Origin: Culturomica sp.
Lineage (GTDB): Bacteria > Bacteroidota > Bacteroidia > Bacteroidales > Marinifilaceae
Assembly: GCA_031262745.1 (NCBI GenBank)
Contig: JAISHE010000065.1
Location: forward strand, 1 to 64,000
DNA length: 64,000 nucleotides
Direction of reading: 5' to 3'
Shown: positions 26,439-36,148 of the stretch, one piece after another
How positions within the stretch are numbered: the first letter of the stretch is position 1
How the letters are laid out: each line of letters begins with the position of its first letter
Position numbers and translations under genes: made by a program
The notes under the pieces: model-generated
Seen by the model: only the letters and a program-made list of their open reading frames with translations
Databases searched by the model: none
What the model was told of the DNA's origin: nothing

Positions 26439-29400
26439 TTAAAACGACAAACTTAATCCGAAAATAAAGTTGCGCGTAGACGGTACGTTGGTACCTACTG
26501 TCAACATCGTGCTTGCATTATAAGGTAAGCTACCGGTAACAGCTGCATTTTCATTACCGTGAGAGTTGGTTACAGGATCCAAACCTGTTTCCTTATTAAA
26601 CGGTGAGAAAAGTACAAATGCGTTTTGCAACGTAAAATAAAGACGAGCTCTGCTTATGCCGGTGTCTTTCACCCACTTCATATCGTCGAAGTTGTAACCG
26701 AGTGTAATGGAACCTACTTTGAAATATGACGCATCGAAATAACCGAGCGTGCTACCATATTTTGGGTTATCACCGCTCTGGATACCGCCGGGTTTCGGAT
26801 ATTTGGCACCCGTATTTTCCGGTGTCCAATAGTCCACTTTCACATTTCCGCGTCGTCCGGTAAGCATATTTAAGTAACCGTTAGAGGCATGCAATGAGCT
26901 TACTAACAAACCACCGTGCTGGAATGTTCCGATAACATTCAAATCCCAACCTTTGTAGGCAACACGCGTGTTGAAACCGCCTTGCCAATCCGGATCGGCA
27001 TTCAAGATCTGTCTGTCGGCAGCGTCGATTGCTCTTTCAGGTGTGCCGTCGGCATTATATCCTCCGGTATATTTCACTTTTATCATACCGGCGTTACCAC
27101 CCGGTTCAAGCACATTCAAATAAGGATCACCTTCCTGCCAAAGACCGATTTTCTTATAGTCGAAAACAGAGTTAATAGAATGACCTACAAACCAAGCATT
27201 GGCTTCGTCGCGTTCCTGACCGGAAGCAAGTTCGGTGATTTCATTACGGTTTGCATAGAAATTAATACCTGCATCCCATGTCCAACCATTAACATCGTCA
27301 AGAATAGTTCCGTTAAGAGAAACTTCAAGACCTGAGTTTTTCACCTTACCTATATTATCATAGTAACCGCCTACACCTCCCGAACCCGGAAGATTTACGA
27401 ATTGAAGAACATCGTTTGTGATGCCTCTATACCATTCAACGGTTCCCGACAAACGGCGATTTAAAACAGAGAAATCCAAACCGATATTCCATGTTTTTGA
27501 GAATTCCCAACCCAATTCGGGATTAGGCGTTTCCGAAACATAGTAACCGATTGTCATTTGCTCACCGAAGTTGTAGGGACGGGTAGCCAAACGTCCTTGT
27601 GTTGCATACGGACGAACAGCTTGATTGGAAGTAACACCATAACCTACACGTGCTTTCAATTCATCCAACCATTCGTATTTGCTCATAAATGATTCCTTAG
27701 CGATGTTCCAACCGCCTGAGAAAGCAACATAGTCAATCCACTTATGTCCCTTTGCCAAACGTGAAGAACCGTCTCTACGATAAGATGCAAGCAACATATA
27801 ACGGCTGTCGTAATCATACATCAAACGACCCATATATGACTGCAATCCGTATTCTTCGAAATCCTGATTAGCGGGAAGAACGGAAATTTTATCTGCCGGA
27901 GCCTGTCCGAGATTATAGTATTGGAAGTGATCGGAAGGAATATCCGTAGCTGTTACATAAGAACGATCATAATGCGTCTTTTCTGCCGAGTACAGCGCAT
28001 TTGCCGTAACATGATGTTTTTCTGCAAAAATTCTTTCGTAAGTAATGAGGTTTTCAACAGTCCAGTTTGTCAAAACGGATTTATCAAGAGAAGCATTTGA
28101 AGCTGCCGTCGGAGTGTCGCTGAACACACCTTCGCCCTGATAAGTTCCTCTATCTCTTGTACGCACGTTCAAACCAACTGTCATACGATAGGTCAAACCT
28201 TCAACACGTGGGATTTTAACTTCTCCGTAAATAGAGTTGTAGGAACCGATGCCACGTTGTCTGTCGGCATACTTGTCGCCTAATTCATTGATCGCTTTTC
28301 TCGAAAATGCCCAGTAGTTATCGGCAATAGAACTAACCACTCTTTTCCAACTTCTGTCCTCATTATAAGGATCAATAAGTGAAGATAGAGACAAAGAATT
28401 ATACATGATCAAGTTTTGTCCTTTGGTCATGTTGTAATTATTGTTGGTTGTAAGACCGAAACGGAAATAATCACCTATCTGCTGATCTATGCTGGCACGC
28501 AAAGAAATACGGCTGTAGTTCTGACCCGGCAACAATGATTCGTCTTTAATGTAACCTAAACCGATGTTATAGTTACCGGTTGCTGTTCCACCCGTGATAG
28601 CAAGGTTATGATTCATCGTAGAAGCTGTCTTAAACATAAGATCCTGCCAGTCGGTGTTCATACCCAATATTTCGTCTTTACCCATAGTAGGTTTCTTTGA
28701 ACCGTCGCCGAGCACTTCCGAGTAGATACCCGCATCGGCACGCAACTGATAAAGTTCGTCTCCAGACATCATAGGATAACGGTTATAGAGAGTTTTAAAA
28801 CCGTAGTATACATCGTATGTAACCTGAGGTTTCTGATCTCTAAATCCTCTATTGGTGGTTACGATGATAACACCGTTGGCACCACGAGAACCGTAAATTG
28901 AAGTTGCCGAAGCATCCTTCAAAATGTCAATACTCTTGATATCATTAGTGTTGATATCACCGAGAGTACCTGCAAAAGGGATACCGTCCAAAACGATGAG
29001 CGGATTATTATCACCCGACAAAGAGCGAGTACCGCGAATACGAATCTGCATGTCGGCACCCGGTTTGGAATCGGTTTGCGACATTTGCACACCTGCAACA
29101 CGTCCTGCCAAAGCACTGGTGATGTTACCTGTTTGCACTTCCTTCAATTCGTTGCCTTGCATGGAAGCCACCGAACCGGTTACAGATTCACGACGTTGCG
29201 AACCATAACCGATAACCACAACCTCATTAAGAGATTGAGCATCATCCTGCAATATAACATTAAAGTTAGTGTTATCACCTACTAATAAAGTTTGACTTTC
29301 AAACCCTATAAAAGAGATAACAAGTTTGCCTTTTGAAGAAACGTTCAACGAGAAATTACCGTTAGCATCAGTAACCGTACCGTTTTGTGTTCCTTCTTCA

Positions 29401-29540
29401 AGAACAGTAGCACCAATTAATACCTCACCCGTAACATCTTTAACACTACCTGTAACGGTAACGTTCTGAGCATACGTAAATAAAGGGATTAACATAACAC
29501 AAACAAAAAGCCCCAAGGACTTAAAAACAATTTTTTTCAT
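26439..29540 (-). CDS. SusC/RagA-family TonB-dependent transporter
   Basis: A 1033-residue outer membrane transporter. Order: signal peptide (1-24, ending FTYAQ), carboxypeptidase-regulatory-like domain (about 27-105, GSVKDVTGEVLIGATV), TonB box region (EVVVIGYGSQRRE, about 113-126), plug with SIDILKDASATSIYGSRGANGVI, and a 22-strand barrel ending in FGLSLSF with terminal Phe. It imports ligand delivered by the SusD partner using TonB energy. It has no N-terminal extension for an anti-sigma factor, and no ECF sigma/anti-sigma pair is adjacent. Followed by susD and a strong terminator. Confidence 0.97.
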   Translation of the reverse strand: MKKIVFKSLGLFVCVMLIPLFTYAQNVTVTGSVKDVTGEVLIGATVLEEGTQNGTVTDANGNFSLNVSSKGKLVISFIGFESQTLLVGDNTNFNVILQDDAQSLNEVVVIGYGSQRRESVTGSVASMQGNELKEVQTGNITSALAGRVAGVQMSQTDSKPGADMQIRIRGTRSLSGDNNPLIVLDGIPFAGTLGDINTNDIKSIDILKDASATSIYGSRGANGVIIVTTNRGFRDQKPQVTYDVYYGFKTLYNRYPMMSGDELYQLRADAGIYSEVLGDGSKKPTMGKDEILGMNTDWQDLMFKTASTMNHNLAITGGTATGNYNIGLGYIKDESLLPGQNYSRISLRASIDQQIGDYFRFGLTTNNNYNMTKGQNLIMYNSLSLSSLIDPYNEDRSWKRVVSSIADNYWAFSRKAINELGDKYADRQRGIGSYNSIYGEVKIPRVEGLTYRMTVGLNVRTRDRGTYQGEGVFSDTPTAASNASLDKSVLTNWTVENLITYERIFAEKHHVTANALYSAEKTHYDRSYVTATDIPSDHFQYYNLGQAPADKISVLPANQDFEEYGLQSYMGRLMYDYDSRYMLLASYRRDGSSRLAKGHKWIDYVAFSGGWNIAKESFMSKYEWLDELKARVGYGVTSNQAVRPYATQGRLATRPYNFGEQMTIGYYVSETPNPELGWEFSKTWNIGLDFSVLNRRLSGTVEWYRGITNDVLQFVNLPGSGGVGGYYDNIGKVKNSGLEVSLNGTILDDVNGWTWDAGINFYANRNEITELASGQERDEANAWFVGHSINSVFDYKKIGLWQEGDPYLNVLEPGGNAGMIKVKYTGGYNADGTPERAIDAADRQILNADPDWQGGFNTRVAYKGWDLNVIGTFQHGGLLVSSLHASNGYLNMLTGRRGNVKVDYWTPENTGAKYPKPGGIQSGDNPKYGSTLGYFDASYFKVGSITLGYNFDDMKWVKDTGISRARLYFTLQNAFVLFSPFNKETGLDPVTNSHGNENAAVTGSLPYNASTMLTVGTNVPSTRNFIFGLSLSF

Positions 29541-29971
29541 AAAAATTATTCATTTATTAAATTAAAAAAGATTAATCAGTTGATTGATTCTGTTTTTCAC
29601 TCTGCAAGTTTATTCTAATTTTAATGCATACCTAATACGGTTGTATTACATTGGCTTGACTAATCGTAACATTACTATTGTTGTATGTAACAGAAATTAT
29701 TTCAACAGTAATATGAAATCGTTTGCATAACTTATTTAGGCAAATGTTTCATACAGAAGCCATTTTTATGCAAAAAATAGAAACTCTCATTTAAGATTTA
29801 TTTAGCTTCATTTAAAATAATTGTATATCAATCATTTCGGTATGGCTACATATTCCTTTCCGCTTTCTTGTTTTATGGGTAACTATGGTAATAAAAAGAA
29901 TGTTTTTGCATAAATACGACAAAAACGCTCATCAGAGAGCAAAGCGTTATCTATCTATATCGCACGAAGGG
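29541..29971. other. Gene-free region upstream of susC
   Basis: About 430 bp of AT-rich sequence. A possible minus-strand -7 like box (TAAACTTG, plus coordinates 29604-29611) lies about 65 bp ahead of the susC start but departs from consensus at one base. I see no gene, tRNA or repeat in it. Confidence 0.5.
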
Positions 29972-30006
29972 GAGGGTGTCCCAAAAGTATTGACACCCCT
30001 CTTTTT
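29972..30006 (+). terminator. Hairpin with T-run beside the transposase relic
   Basis: GGGTGTC and GACACCC form the core of a stem, extended by GAG/CTC with one bulged base, followed by TTTTT. The TGTCCCAAAAG segment recurs in the hairpin at 37441-37469. No plus-strand gene ends here, so it may be an element end rather than a working terminator. Confidence 0.5.
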
Positions 30007-30231
30007 ATTCGTACCCCTATCCGAGAATGATTTCAAATATTCGATTCTACGGAAGATAGTTGAACTTTTGAGACAGTCTCGGAAAAACACTTCTATATCC
30101 CATCGCCTCTTGTAAGCATCTGCAATTTCTTTTGCTGATAAATCAAAATTGTTGCAGATAAATCGGTATACCCTATTTTTATCTTCTTTACTTTTGGCAA
30201 TAATCAATCGAATTTGAGGTTTATAAAACAA
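29990..30231 (-). pseudogene. IS4-type transposase C-terminal remnant
   Basis: The minus-strand frame carries NRVYRFICNNFDLSAKEIA and then DAYKRRWDIEVFFR (to about 30079). That is the YxxRWxIExFFR region around the catalytic Glu of IS4-type DDE transposases. There is no N-terminal DDE portion, and the sequence after FFR does not look like transposase. No terminal inverted repeats were found. It is a decayed fragment wedged between the susC leader and rmuC. Confidence 0.7.
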
Positions 30232-30252
30232 GAACGAAGTTCATCTGCTTTT

Positions 30253-31605
30253 TTATGACTTTGTCGCTTCTATTTGCTCCTCAGCTATGATATCATCTTC
30301 GGCTGTACTGTCGACAATGAGCTGTTTCTTTGGATTAAGTCCGAGCCGTCTTATGCGTTCCACTCTTGAAATCAGATTACCGCGACCGTCGGAAAGTTGT
30401 TTACTCACATCGTTGTAAGTGTTTTGTACGGTGTTAAGCTGGTTACCGATTTTTGCAAAGTTTTCGGCAAAAGTTACAAACTTGTCATAAAGGTCGCTTC
30501 CCTGACGCACGATTTCCATAACATTTTGCGATTGCCTTTCGCTTTGCCAAAGGTTATAAGCTAATTGTAAAGCCATAATAAGATTTGTGGGACTGATGAG
30601 TATGATGCGCTTTGAATAAGCGTAACTTCCCAAAGATGCGTCGTTTTGCACGGCAAGGATGTAGGACGCTTCGTTAGGAACAAACATCAGGACATATCCT
30701 ATGGAATGTTCGACGTATTGCGAATAATTTTTATTACTTAATTCATCAATATGATCTTTTATTGATTTCAGATGATTCTTCAAATAATGTTTTCTTTCTT
30801 CTTCGGTTTCACTTTCCATGTAGGCAGAATAGGCTTTCAACGAAACTTTGGAGTCTATAATCACCGAGCGTTTTTCCGGAAATCGTACAATAACGTCGGG
30901 GCGCATTCTCTCTCCGTCTACCGTCTTGCTTTCCTGAATAAAGTATTCTTCATCTTTACGAAGTCCCGATTTTTCAAGCATGCTTTCCAAAATCATTTCG
31001 CCCCAATCACCCTGTGTCTTAGTGTTTCCCTTCAATGCCTTTGTGAGATTGACGGCATCGTTACCTATTTCCTGTGTGCGCTTCATAACCTCTTCAATGG
31101 CTTTTTCAAGAGATGCCTTGTTCTCTGCCCCTGCAATGCGACTTTCGTTTACGGCTTTCTCAAAATTTTGAAGTTTATCTTTTAGCGGATTAAGAATAGC
31201 CTCTAATTGTTCCTTATTGGTGCTACGGAGATTGCCCGACTTCTTTTCCAACACTTCATTTGCCACCGCCTGAAATTCACTTTTCATTAATTCCGACTTT
31301 TCTTTCCATTGCTTTTCAAGAAGTTCTTTGGTCTTCTCAAAATTCTCTTCCAACAATTTGATATTGCCGAGCAACGCTTTCTTTTCAATCTCAAAGGCTT
31401 CTTTTGAAGTTTCCAATCGAGTACGTAGTTCTATATTTTCCTCATTTTTGATTTCTGCCTTCCTTAATTCGGTTTTATAGTTTTCGTTTTCGGAAGTCAA
31501 CGAATCAATAATGTAATGCAATTTACCGCTTTTGGCATTTCCCACAAACCACATTATTATTATTCCTGCAAATGCACCACCCAATAAACTTATGATAATT
31601 CCCAT
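30253..31605 (-). CDS. rmuC: DNA recombination protein RmuC
   Basis: A 450-residue protein. An N-terminal membrane helix (about 3-20, ISLLGGAFAGIIIMWFVG) is followed by a long coiled coil (about 25-190, Glu/Lys-rich heptads). The RmuC nuclease-like domain comes next, with TKTQGDWGEMILESML, RPDVIVRFPEKRSVIIDSK (PD-(D/E)xK-like DxK) and VSLKAY. RmuC limits inverted-repeat and microhomology recombination; its biochemical action is not firmly known. Single gene, divergent from the ATPase/DUF4435 pair, with a good TACCTTTG box upstream on the minus strand. Confidence 0.94.
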   Translation of the reverse strand: MGIIISLLGGAFAGIIIMWFVGNAKSGKLHYIIDSLTSENENYKTELRKAEIKNEENIELRTRLETSKEAFEIEKKALLGNIKLLEENFEKTKELLEKQWKEKSELMKSEFQAVANEVLEKKSGNLRSTNKEQLEAILNPLKDKLQNFEKAVNESRIAGAENKASLEKAIEEVMKRTQEIGNDAVNLTKALKGNTKTQGDWGEMILESMLEKSGLRKDEEYFIQESKTVDGERMRPDVIVRFPEKRSVIIDSKVSLKAYSAYMESETEEERKHYLKNHLKSIKDHIDELSNKNYSQYVEHSIGYVLMFVPNEASYILAVQNDASLGSYAYSKRIILISPTNLIMALQLAYNLWQSERQSQNVMEIVRQGSDLYDKFVTFAENFAKIGNQLNTVQNTYNDVSKQLSDGRGNLISRVERIRRLGLNPKKQLIVDSTAEDDIIAEEQIEATKS

Positions 31606-31628
31606 AACTTATTTTTAAATCGTTTTGA

Positions 31629-31636
31629 CAAAGGTA
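31629..31636 (-). promoter_or_regulatory. -7 box for rmuC
   Basis: Reads TACCTTTG on the minus strand, a full match to TANNTTTG, 24 bp before the rmuC start. Confidence 0.6.
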
Positions 31637-31680
31637 ACAGGATTAATACTATTCGAGAAATCAATATGAGAAAAAACAGC

Positions 31681-31688
31681 TATATTTG
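31681..31688 (+). promoter_or_regulatory. -7 box for the ATPase/DUF4435 pair
   Basis: TATATTTG matches TANNTTTG, 16 bp before the ATG at 31705. It supports that start, because the earlier in-frame ATG at 31666 would lie upstream of the transcript. Confidence 0.5.
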
Positions 31689-31704
31689 TGGAAAATGTTT
31701 TGAC

Positions 31705-32556
31705 ATGAAAGCAAATATTATTAAAAGCATACAAATCTACGGCTTGTGGCGTAAATACGATTTCATTTGGGAACACCTCAACGAAGATGTGAATGTGCTT
31801 ATCGGTATCAACGGTAGCGGTAAAACGACCTTGTTTAATATTATCGATGCTCTGCTAACCGCCGATTTGAAACAGATCAAAACTTATAATGTCAAAGTTG
31901 AAATGCAAATCGGAGAACGCCTTTTATCTTACGATTCCAAAACAACTTCTCAACAAATGAAAGCACAATTGGCTGATGTGAATTATGTTAAAATCAGTAC
32001 ATTCGACATCCCTCTAAAAGATAAACCAAAAGCGGGAAAGGAATTTAGCCAACTCTACAATGAACTTTACGACATTGTATATCGAATAGGCGGCGAGGAA
32101 CCTTCTTTTTCGGACTATCGACTGAAAGCCACTAATTTTCCGGAACAGGCTAAACGTGTCAATACACGTATACAAACCTTTTATAAAACAGTAGATGCAC
32201 TTTTTTCAAAGACAGGTAAAATAATAGGTATCGACCCTTACACCAATCATTTGATTTTCAGAAATGGAGATGAAACAATACCTTTGCATAAACTTTCTTC
32301 CGGAGAAAAACAATTATTGATTATCCTTCTAAAAGCATTTCTTATGGAAGAAAAACCCTACATCCTTCTTATGGATGAACCGGAAATCTCTCTTCACATA
32401 GAATGGCAATATAGACTTTTGGAAGAAATCCGCAAACTAAATCCTAATTGCCAAATTATCACATCCACACATTCACCGAGTATATTCGGAGACGGCTGGA
32501 GCGATAAACTCTTCTTTGTAGACGAATTGATATATGCACAACCCTCAAGTAGATAA
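31705..32556 (+). CDS. ABC-type AAA ATPase, AriA-like (PARIS-like pair)
   Basis: A compact 283-residue SMC/ABC-type ATPase. Walker A is GINGSGKT (34-41), the signature is LSSGEKQLL, Walker B is ILLMDEPEISLH and the switch is TSTHSP. The middle is short, with no long coiled-coil arms. ATPases of this kind next to a DUF4435 protein form the PARIS anti-phage system, where AriA senses phage anti-restriction proteins and releases the AriB effector. The family match to AriA rests on architecture and partner only; ordinary OLD/RecF-like chaperone roles are an alternative. It overlaps the DUF4435 gene by 23 bp. Confidence 0.75.
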   Translation: MKANIIKSIQIYGLWRKYDFIWEHLNEDVNVLIGINGSGKTTLFNIIDALLTADLKQIKTYNVKVEMQIGERLLSYDSKTTSQQMKAQLADVNYVKISTFDIPLKDKPKAGKEFSQLYNELYDIVYRIGGEEPSFSDYRLKATNFPEQAKRVNTRIQTFYKTVDALFSKTGKIIGIDPYTNHLIFRNGDETIPLHKLSSGEKQLLIILLKAFLMEEKPYILLMDEPEISLHIEWQYRLLEEIRKLNPNCQIITSTHSPSIFGDGWSDKLFFVDELIYAQPSSR

Positions 32557-33499
32557 AGAAACAAGGGATAGTCATTTCGCAGCTCTTGCAAAACGCTATG
32601 CGTTGGATGCAAAAATGTTGAAATGTCGTGCTGCCGTGCATGTAGAAAATAAGAACGATATAGCTTTCTGGGGCACTGTTTTAAAACATTTCTATCCTAA
32701 TTTGCGCTTCCATTTCATTTCCGCATCTCGCAACGAATATGGTCATGAAACAAGTGGAGTTACTCAGGCTTTGAAGTATTACAACTATCTTAATCCTGAC
32801 TTTTTCATTTGCATTGATAGCGACTATCGTTACTTGATGCGTGAAAAAGGAATAAACCCCGGAAAATTTGTAATACAAACATATACCTACTCTTTTGAAA
32901 ACCATCTTTGTTATGCCGAAGGTTTGAATGAAATCTGCGAAAGAACAATCAAACATCCTAATACAATCTTTTCATTTAGCAAGTTCCTACGGGAATATTC
33001 CAATATACTGTATGATTTGTTTATTTGGCATTTATACTTTCTCCACAACAATCCTATGATGTTCACAAAATTGGACTTTAATCGCTACATCAATCTTCTA
33101 TTTCGCAAAAGGAACTTTTCCATTTATGACAACGGTAAAGCAGCACTGGAAGAATTCCGCATAAGAATAAGCAAAAGAATTGCATACTTCAACCGCAAAT
33201 ATCCCAATGCCAATCTTGATTACGTGCGTAAAAAATATGCTCGTCTGGGACTGATTCCGTCGCAAACTTATCTTTTTGTGCGCGGTCATAACGTCTACGA
33301 CATGGTGAGCCTTATTTGTCGTGAAGTGTGCCGCCATATCTTGAAAAAAGAGGAAAATCAACTAACAAGGTCGGAAATAACATCACTCTATAATTCTCAT
33401 AGATCTATTGATATACAACTATTAAAAAATCTCCACTTCGGAGAATATTTTGCAATCAGGAAAATAGAGTATGATCTTGCCGAAATATTGAATAAATAA
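32534..33499 (+). CDS. DUF4435 TOPRIM-like protein, AriB-like effector
   Basis: A 321-residue protein of the DUF4435 type. The TOPRIM-like acidic residues are visible: Glu38 in HVENKNDIAFW and Asp95/Asp97 in FICIDSDYR, followed by a conserved SFENHLCY. The C-terminal half is helical and Lys/Arg/Tyr rich (about 180-300), plausible for nucleic-acid contact. In PARIS systems AriB is a TOPRIM nuclease that attacks host tRNA once released from AriA. Here that is inferred from domain and synteny. Overlap with the ATPase gene shows coupled translation. It lies 90 bp before ruvB, which has its own promoter. Confidence 0.75.
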   Translation: MHNPQVDKETRDSHFAALAKRYALDAKMLKCRAAVHVENKNDIAFWGTVLKHFYPNLRFHFISASRNEYGHETSGVTQALKYYNYLNPDFFICIDSDYRYLMREKGINPGKFVIQTYTYSFENHLCYAEGLNEICERTIKHPNTIFSFSKFLREYSNILYDLFIWHLYFLHNNPMMFTKLDFNRYINLLFRKRNFSIYDNGKAALEEFRIRISKRIAYFNRKYPNANLDYVRKKYARLGLIPSQTYLFVRGHNVYDMVSLICREVCRHILKKEENQLTRSEITSLYNSHRSIDIQLLKNLHFGEYFAIRKIEYDLAEILNK

Positions 33500-33531
33500 T
33501 ATTTGTTAACACTTTTTTTGTCCTAACTCCA

Positions 33532-33561
33532 TTGAGTTAAGATATTGTTTTAATACCTTTG
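33532..33561 (+). promoter_or_regulatory. ruvB promoter
   Basis: TTG at 33532-33534 and TACCTTTG at 33554-33561 are 19 bp apart, matching the Bacteroidota consensus; the leader would be about 20 bases. Confidence 0.65.
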
Positions 33562-33589
33562 AAACCCTTTGAATTATAACTAAGCAATA

Positions 33590-34621
33590 ATGAGCGATTT
33601 TGACATCAGGGACGGACGTTTAAAAGACACGGAAAAAGAATTTGAAAGAGCTTTAAGACCACTGACTTTCAGCGATTTTCAAGGACAGAAAAAAATCACG
33701 GACAATCTGAAAGTTTTTGTAAGTGCTGCCAAAATGCGCTCGGAATCCTTAGATCATGTGATATTGCATGGTCCTCCCGGATTAGGTAAAACGACTCTTT
33801 CCGTTATAATTGCAAACGAATTGGGGGTTGACATAAAGATTACTTCAGGTCCTGTTTTGGATAAACCCGGAGATTTGGCGGGTTTGCTTACTAATCTTAA
33901 AGAAAACGATGTGCTTTTTATTGATGAGATACATCGCCTAAGTCCGATTGTTGAAGAATATCTCTATTCTGCAATGGAAGATTACCGTATCGATATAATG
34001 CTTGATAAAGGACCGGCAGCTCGCTCGGTGCAAATTCAAATCAGTCCATTCACTTTAATCGGTGCCACCACTCGTAGCGGATTACTCACTGCTCCTTTAC
34101 GTGCACGTTTCGGAATAAACTGCCATTTGGAATATTATGACGCCTCTATTCTAAACGGTATCATCAAACGTTCTGCCGATATTCTCGGAGTAAAAATCAC
34201 GGAACAAGCAACTGTTGAAATGGCTTCTCGAAGTCGTGGCACACCCAGAATTGCCAATTCACTACTTAGGAGAGTACGCGATTTTGCCATGGTAAAAGGT
34301 AACGGAGTTATCGACGAAGAAATAACTCGTTATGCTCTCGAAGCATTGAATATAGATAAATACGGTTTGGACGAAATGGACAACAAGATACTTCTCACGA
34401 TTATAGAGAAATTTAAAGGTGGTCCGGTTGGTCTGACAACTATTGCCACTGCCGTTGGTGAAGACCCCGGTACACTCGAAGAAGTGTATGAACCTTTCCT
34501 GATAAAAGAAGGATTTATAAAAAGAACTCCGCGTGGAAGAGAAGTAACCGAATTGGCATTTAAACATTTGGGTAAGGACTTAAAACAAATTCTTGATTGG
34601 CAAGAACCTACGTTATTTTAA
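33590..34621 (+). CDS. ruvB: Holliday junction branch migration helicase RuvB
   Basis: Hexameric AAA+ motor that drives branch migration with RuvA. Walker A is [10 protein letters not shown] (about 60-69), Walker B is [11 protein letters not shown], sensor 1 is LIGATTRSG, the arginine finger region is APLRARFG, and the C-terminal winged helix has [10 protein letters not shown] and TPRGR. 343 residues, full length. The next gene is the sensor kinase 13 bp after the stop, so the two may be cotranscribed. Confidence 0.97.
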   Translation: MSDFDIRDGRLKDTEKEFERALRPLTFSDFQGQKKITDNLKVFVSAAKMRSESLDHVILHGPPGLGKTTLSVIIANELGVDIKITSGPVLDKPGDLAGLLTNLKENDVLFIDEIHRLSPIVEEYLYSAMEDYRIDIMLDKGPAARSVQIQISPFTLIGATTRSGLLTAPLRARFGINCHLEYYDASILNGIIKRSADILGVKITEQATVEMASRSRGTPRIANSLLRRVRDFAMVKGNGVIDEEITRYALEALNIDKYGLDEMDNKILLTIIEKFKGGPVGLTTIATAVGEDPGTLEEVYEPFLIKEGFIKRTPRGREVTELAFKHLGKDLKQILDWQEPTLF

Positions 34622-34634
34622 TGTAGACAAAAAA

Positions 34635-36110
34635 ATGGACAGAAAAAGGATTATAATACTCGGCACAGTGCTCGGACTTGCTTTGATAGGTTTGATTGTG
34701 ATACAAACTAAGTATTTGCAAACAGCATTCAAATTGCGTAAAGCCCAGTTTGACTTTTCCGTAAACAGAACCTTTTCGGGAATCATAGCCAATTTGGAAG
34801 AAAAGGTGAAGGATGATAAATCGTTGAAATCATTACCTAAATCCTCAGGACATACCGTAGATACGGGAACCAAAAGAATTATCGATCTTATGGATTATGA
34901 CGAAGCGGTAACGGCATCCGATTTAAAACCTTTTAAGGCAAATGAGAATGCCGATTTGAAACAATCTATTGCCCGCTACCGTCAATCACGTAAGAAATTG
35001 GTCGCCTCCGGTTTTTCTCCGTCTGAAAACACTTCACAGGAGATTTCGGTAGAGGAACTTTTAAAAGGTATCGACCTGCAAAAGATTGTGCGTAAGAATT
35101 TAAGGTATAATGCTATTTCCGACAATTTCGAGTACGCAGTGAAGGAGCATGATCGTTTTATAATAATGTCATCGGGATTTTTTAACGGTCAATCCGATTT
35201 TCAATATAGTAAGCATTTCAGTTTCGGTAACGACCTTGTGAATGCCACTTTTTACCTTTTCTTTCCCGATAAGACTCATTCCACTACCGAATCATTGAAA
35301 TTGCTGCTGCCGAATGCAATGATAACTCTTATTCTCATTTGCTGTTTCGTATTTTGTATAATGATGATTATAAGACAGAAGAAACTTTCTGAGATTAAGA
35401 ATGATTTCATCAACAATATGACGCACGAGTTTAAAACTCCTATTGCAACAATATCTTTGGCAGCACAAATGTTAAAAGAACCCGACGTTCAACAAATTCC
35501 TAAGTCTGTAGATCATATTGCAGGAATAGTGCATGATGAAAGTAATCGACTCACATTTCAAGTTGAAAAAGTTTTGCAAACAGCATTGTTCACGGAGTCG
35601 CGTATGAAATTAAAATTAAAGAACCTTCATGTTAATGAGCTTATAGAAGGTCAGATTAACAAATTTCGTTTGCGTCTTGACAATCAAAACGGAGAGATTA
35701 CGTCTCATTTGGAAGCTAAGAATGATGAAATCTATGCAGACGAAGTGCATATCACCAACATAATTTCAAATCTGATAGATAATGCTTTAAAATATTGTAA
35801 AAGAAATCCGGAGATTGCAATCTACACACGCAACCGCGGAGATGAGATTATAATTAGTGTTGTGGACAACGGAATCGGAATTGCTCCAAAGGATCAGAAA
35901 TTGATATTTGAGCGTTTTTATCGTGTTTCCACCGGTAACTTGCATGATGTAAAAGGCTTTGGCTTAGGACTTTCTTATGTAAAGAAAATAGTTGAAGTTC
36001 ATCAGGGGAAAATCGAAGTGGAAAGTACTATTGATAAAGGTAGTCGCTTCGATGTGATATTACCGTTGGCAGGAAGAAAAATAAAAGTAAAGAAAACTTT
36101 ATTTTTTTAA
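34635..36110 (+). CDS. Sensor histidine kinase, RprX-like
   Basis: A 491-residue inner-membrane kinase. One membrane helix lies near the N-terminus (about 5-22) and a second at about 230-252 (NAMITLILICCFVFCIMMII), flanking a periplasmic domain of about 200 residues. Then come the HisKA box NNMTHEFKTPIATIS with the phosphorylated His, and the HATPase_c domain with N box NLIDNALKYC, G1 VVDNGIGIAP and G2 GFGLGLSYV. ATG at 34635 is preferred; an upstream in-frame ATG lies inside ruvB. Length and pairing match RprX of Bacteroides fragilis. The signal is not known. Confidence 0.9.
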   Translation: MDRKRIIILGTVLGLALIGLIVIQTKYLQTAFKLRKAQFDFSVNRTFSGIIANLEEKVKDDKSLKSLPKSSGHTVDTGTKRIIDLMDYDEAVTASDLKPFKANENADLKQSIARYRQSRKKLVASGFSPSENTSQEISVEELLKGIDLQKIVRKNLRYNAISDNFEYAVKEHDRFIIMSSGFFNGQSDFQYSKHFSFGNDLVNATFYLFFPDKTHSTTESLKLLLPNAMITLILICCFVFCIMMIIRQKKLSEIKNDFINNMTHEFKTPIATISLAAQMLKEPDVQQIPKSVDHIAGIVHDESNRLTFQVEKVLQTALFTESRMKLKLKNLHVNELIEGQINKFRLRLDNQNGEITSHLEAKNDEIYADEVHITNIISNLIDNALKYCKRNPEIAIYTRNRGDEIIISVVDNGIGIAPKDQKLIFERFYRVSTGNLHDVKGFGLGLSYVKKIVEVHQGKIEVESTIDKGSRFDVILPLAGRKIKVKKTLFF

Positions 36111-36148
36111 TCACGTAAAACAGTGGAAATTAGTTAAAAGATATAATT

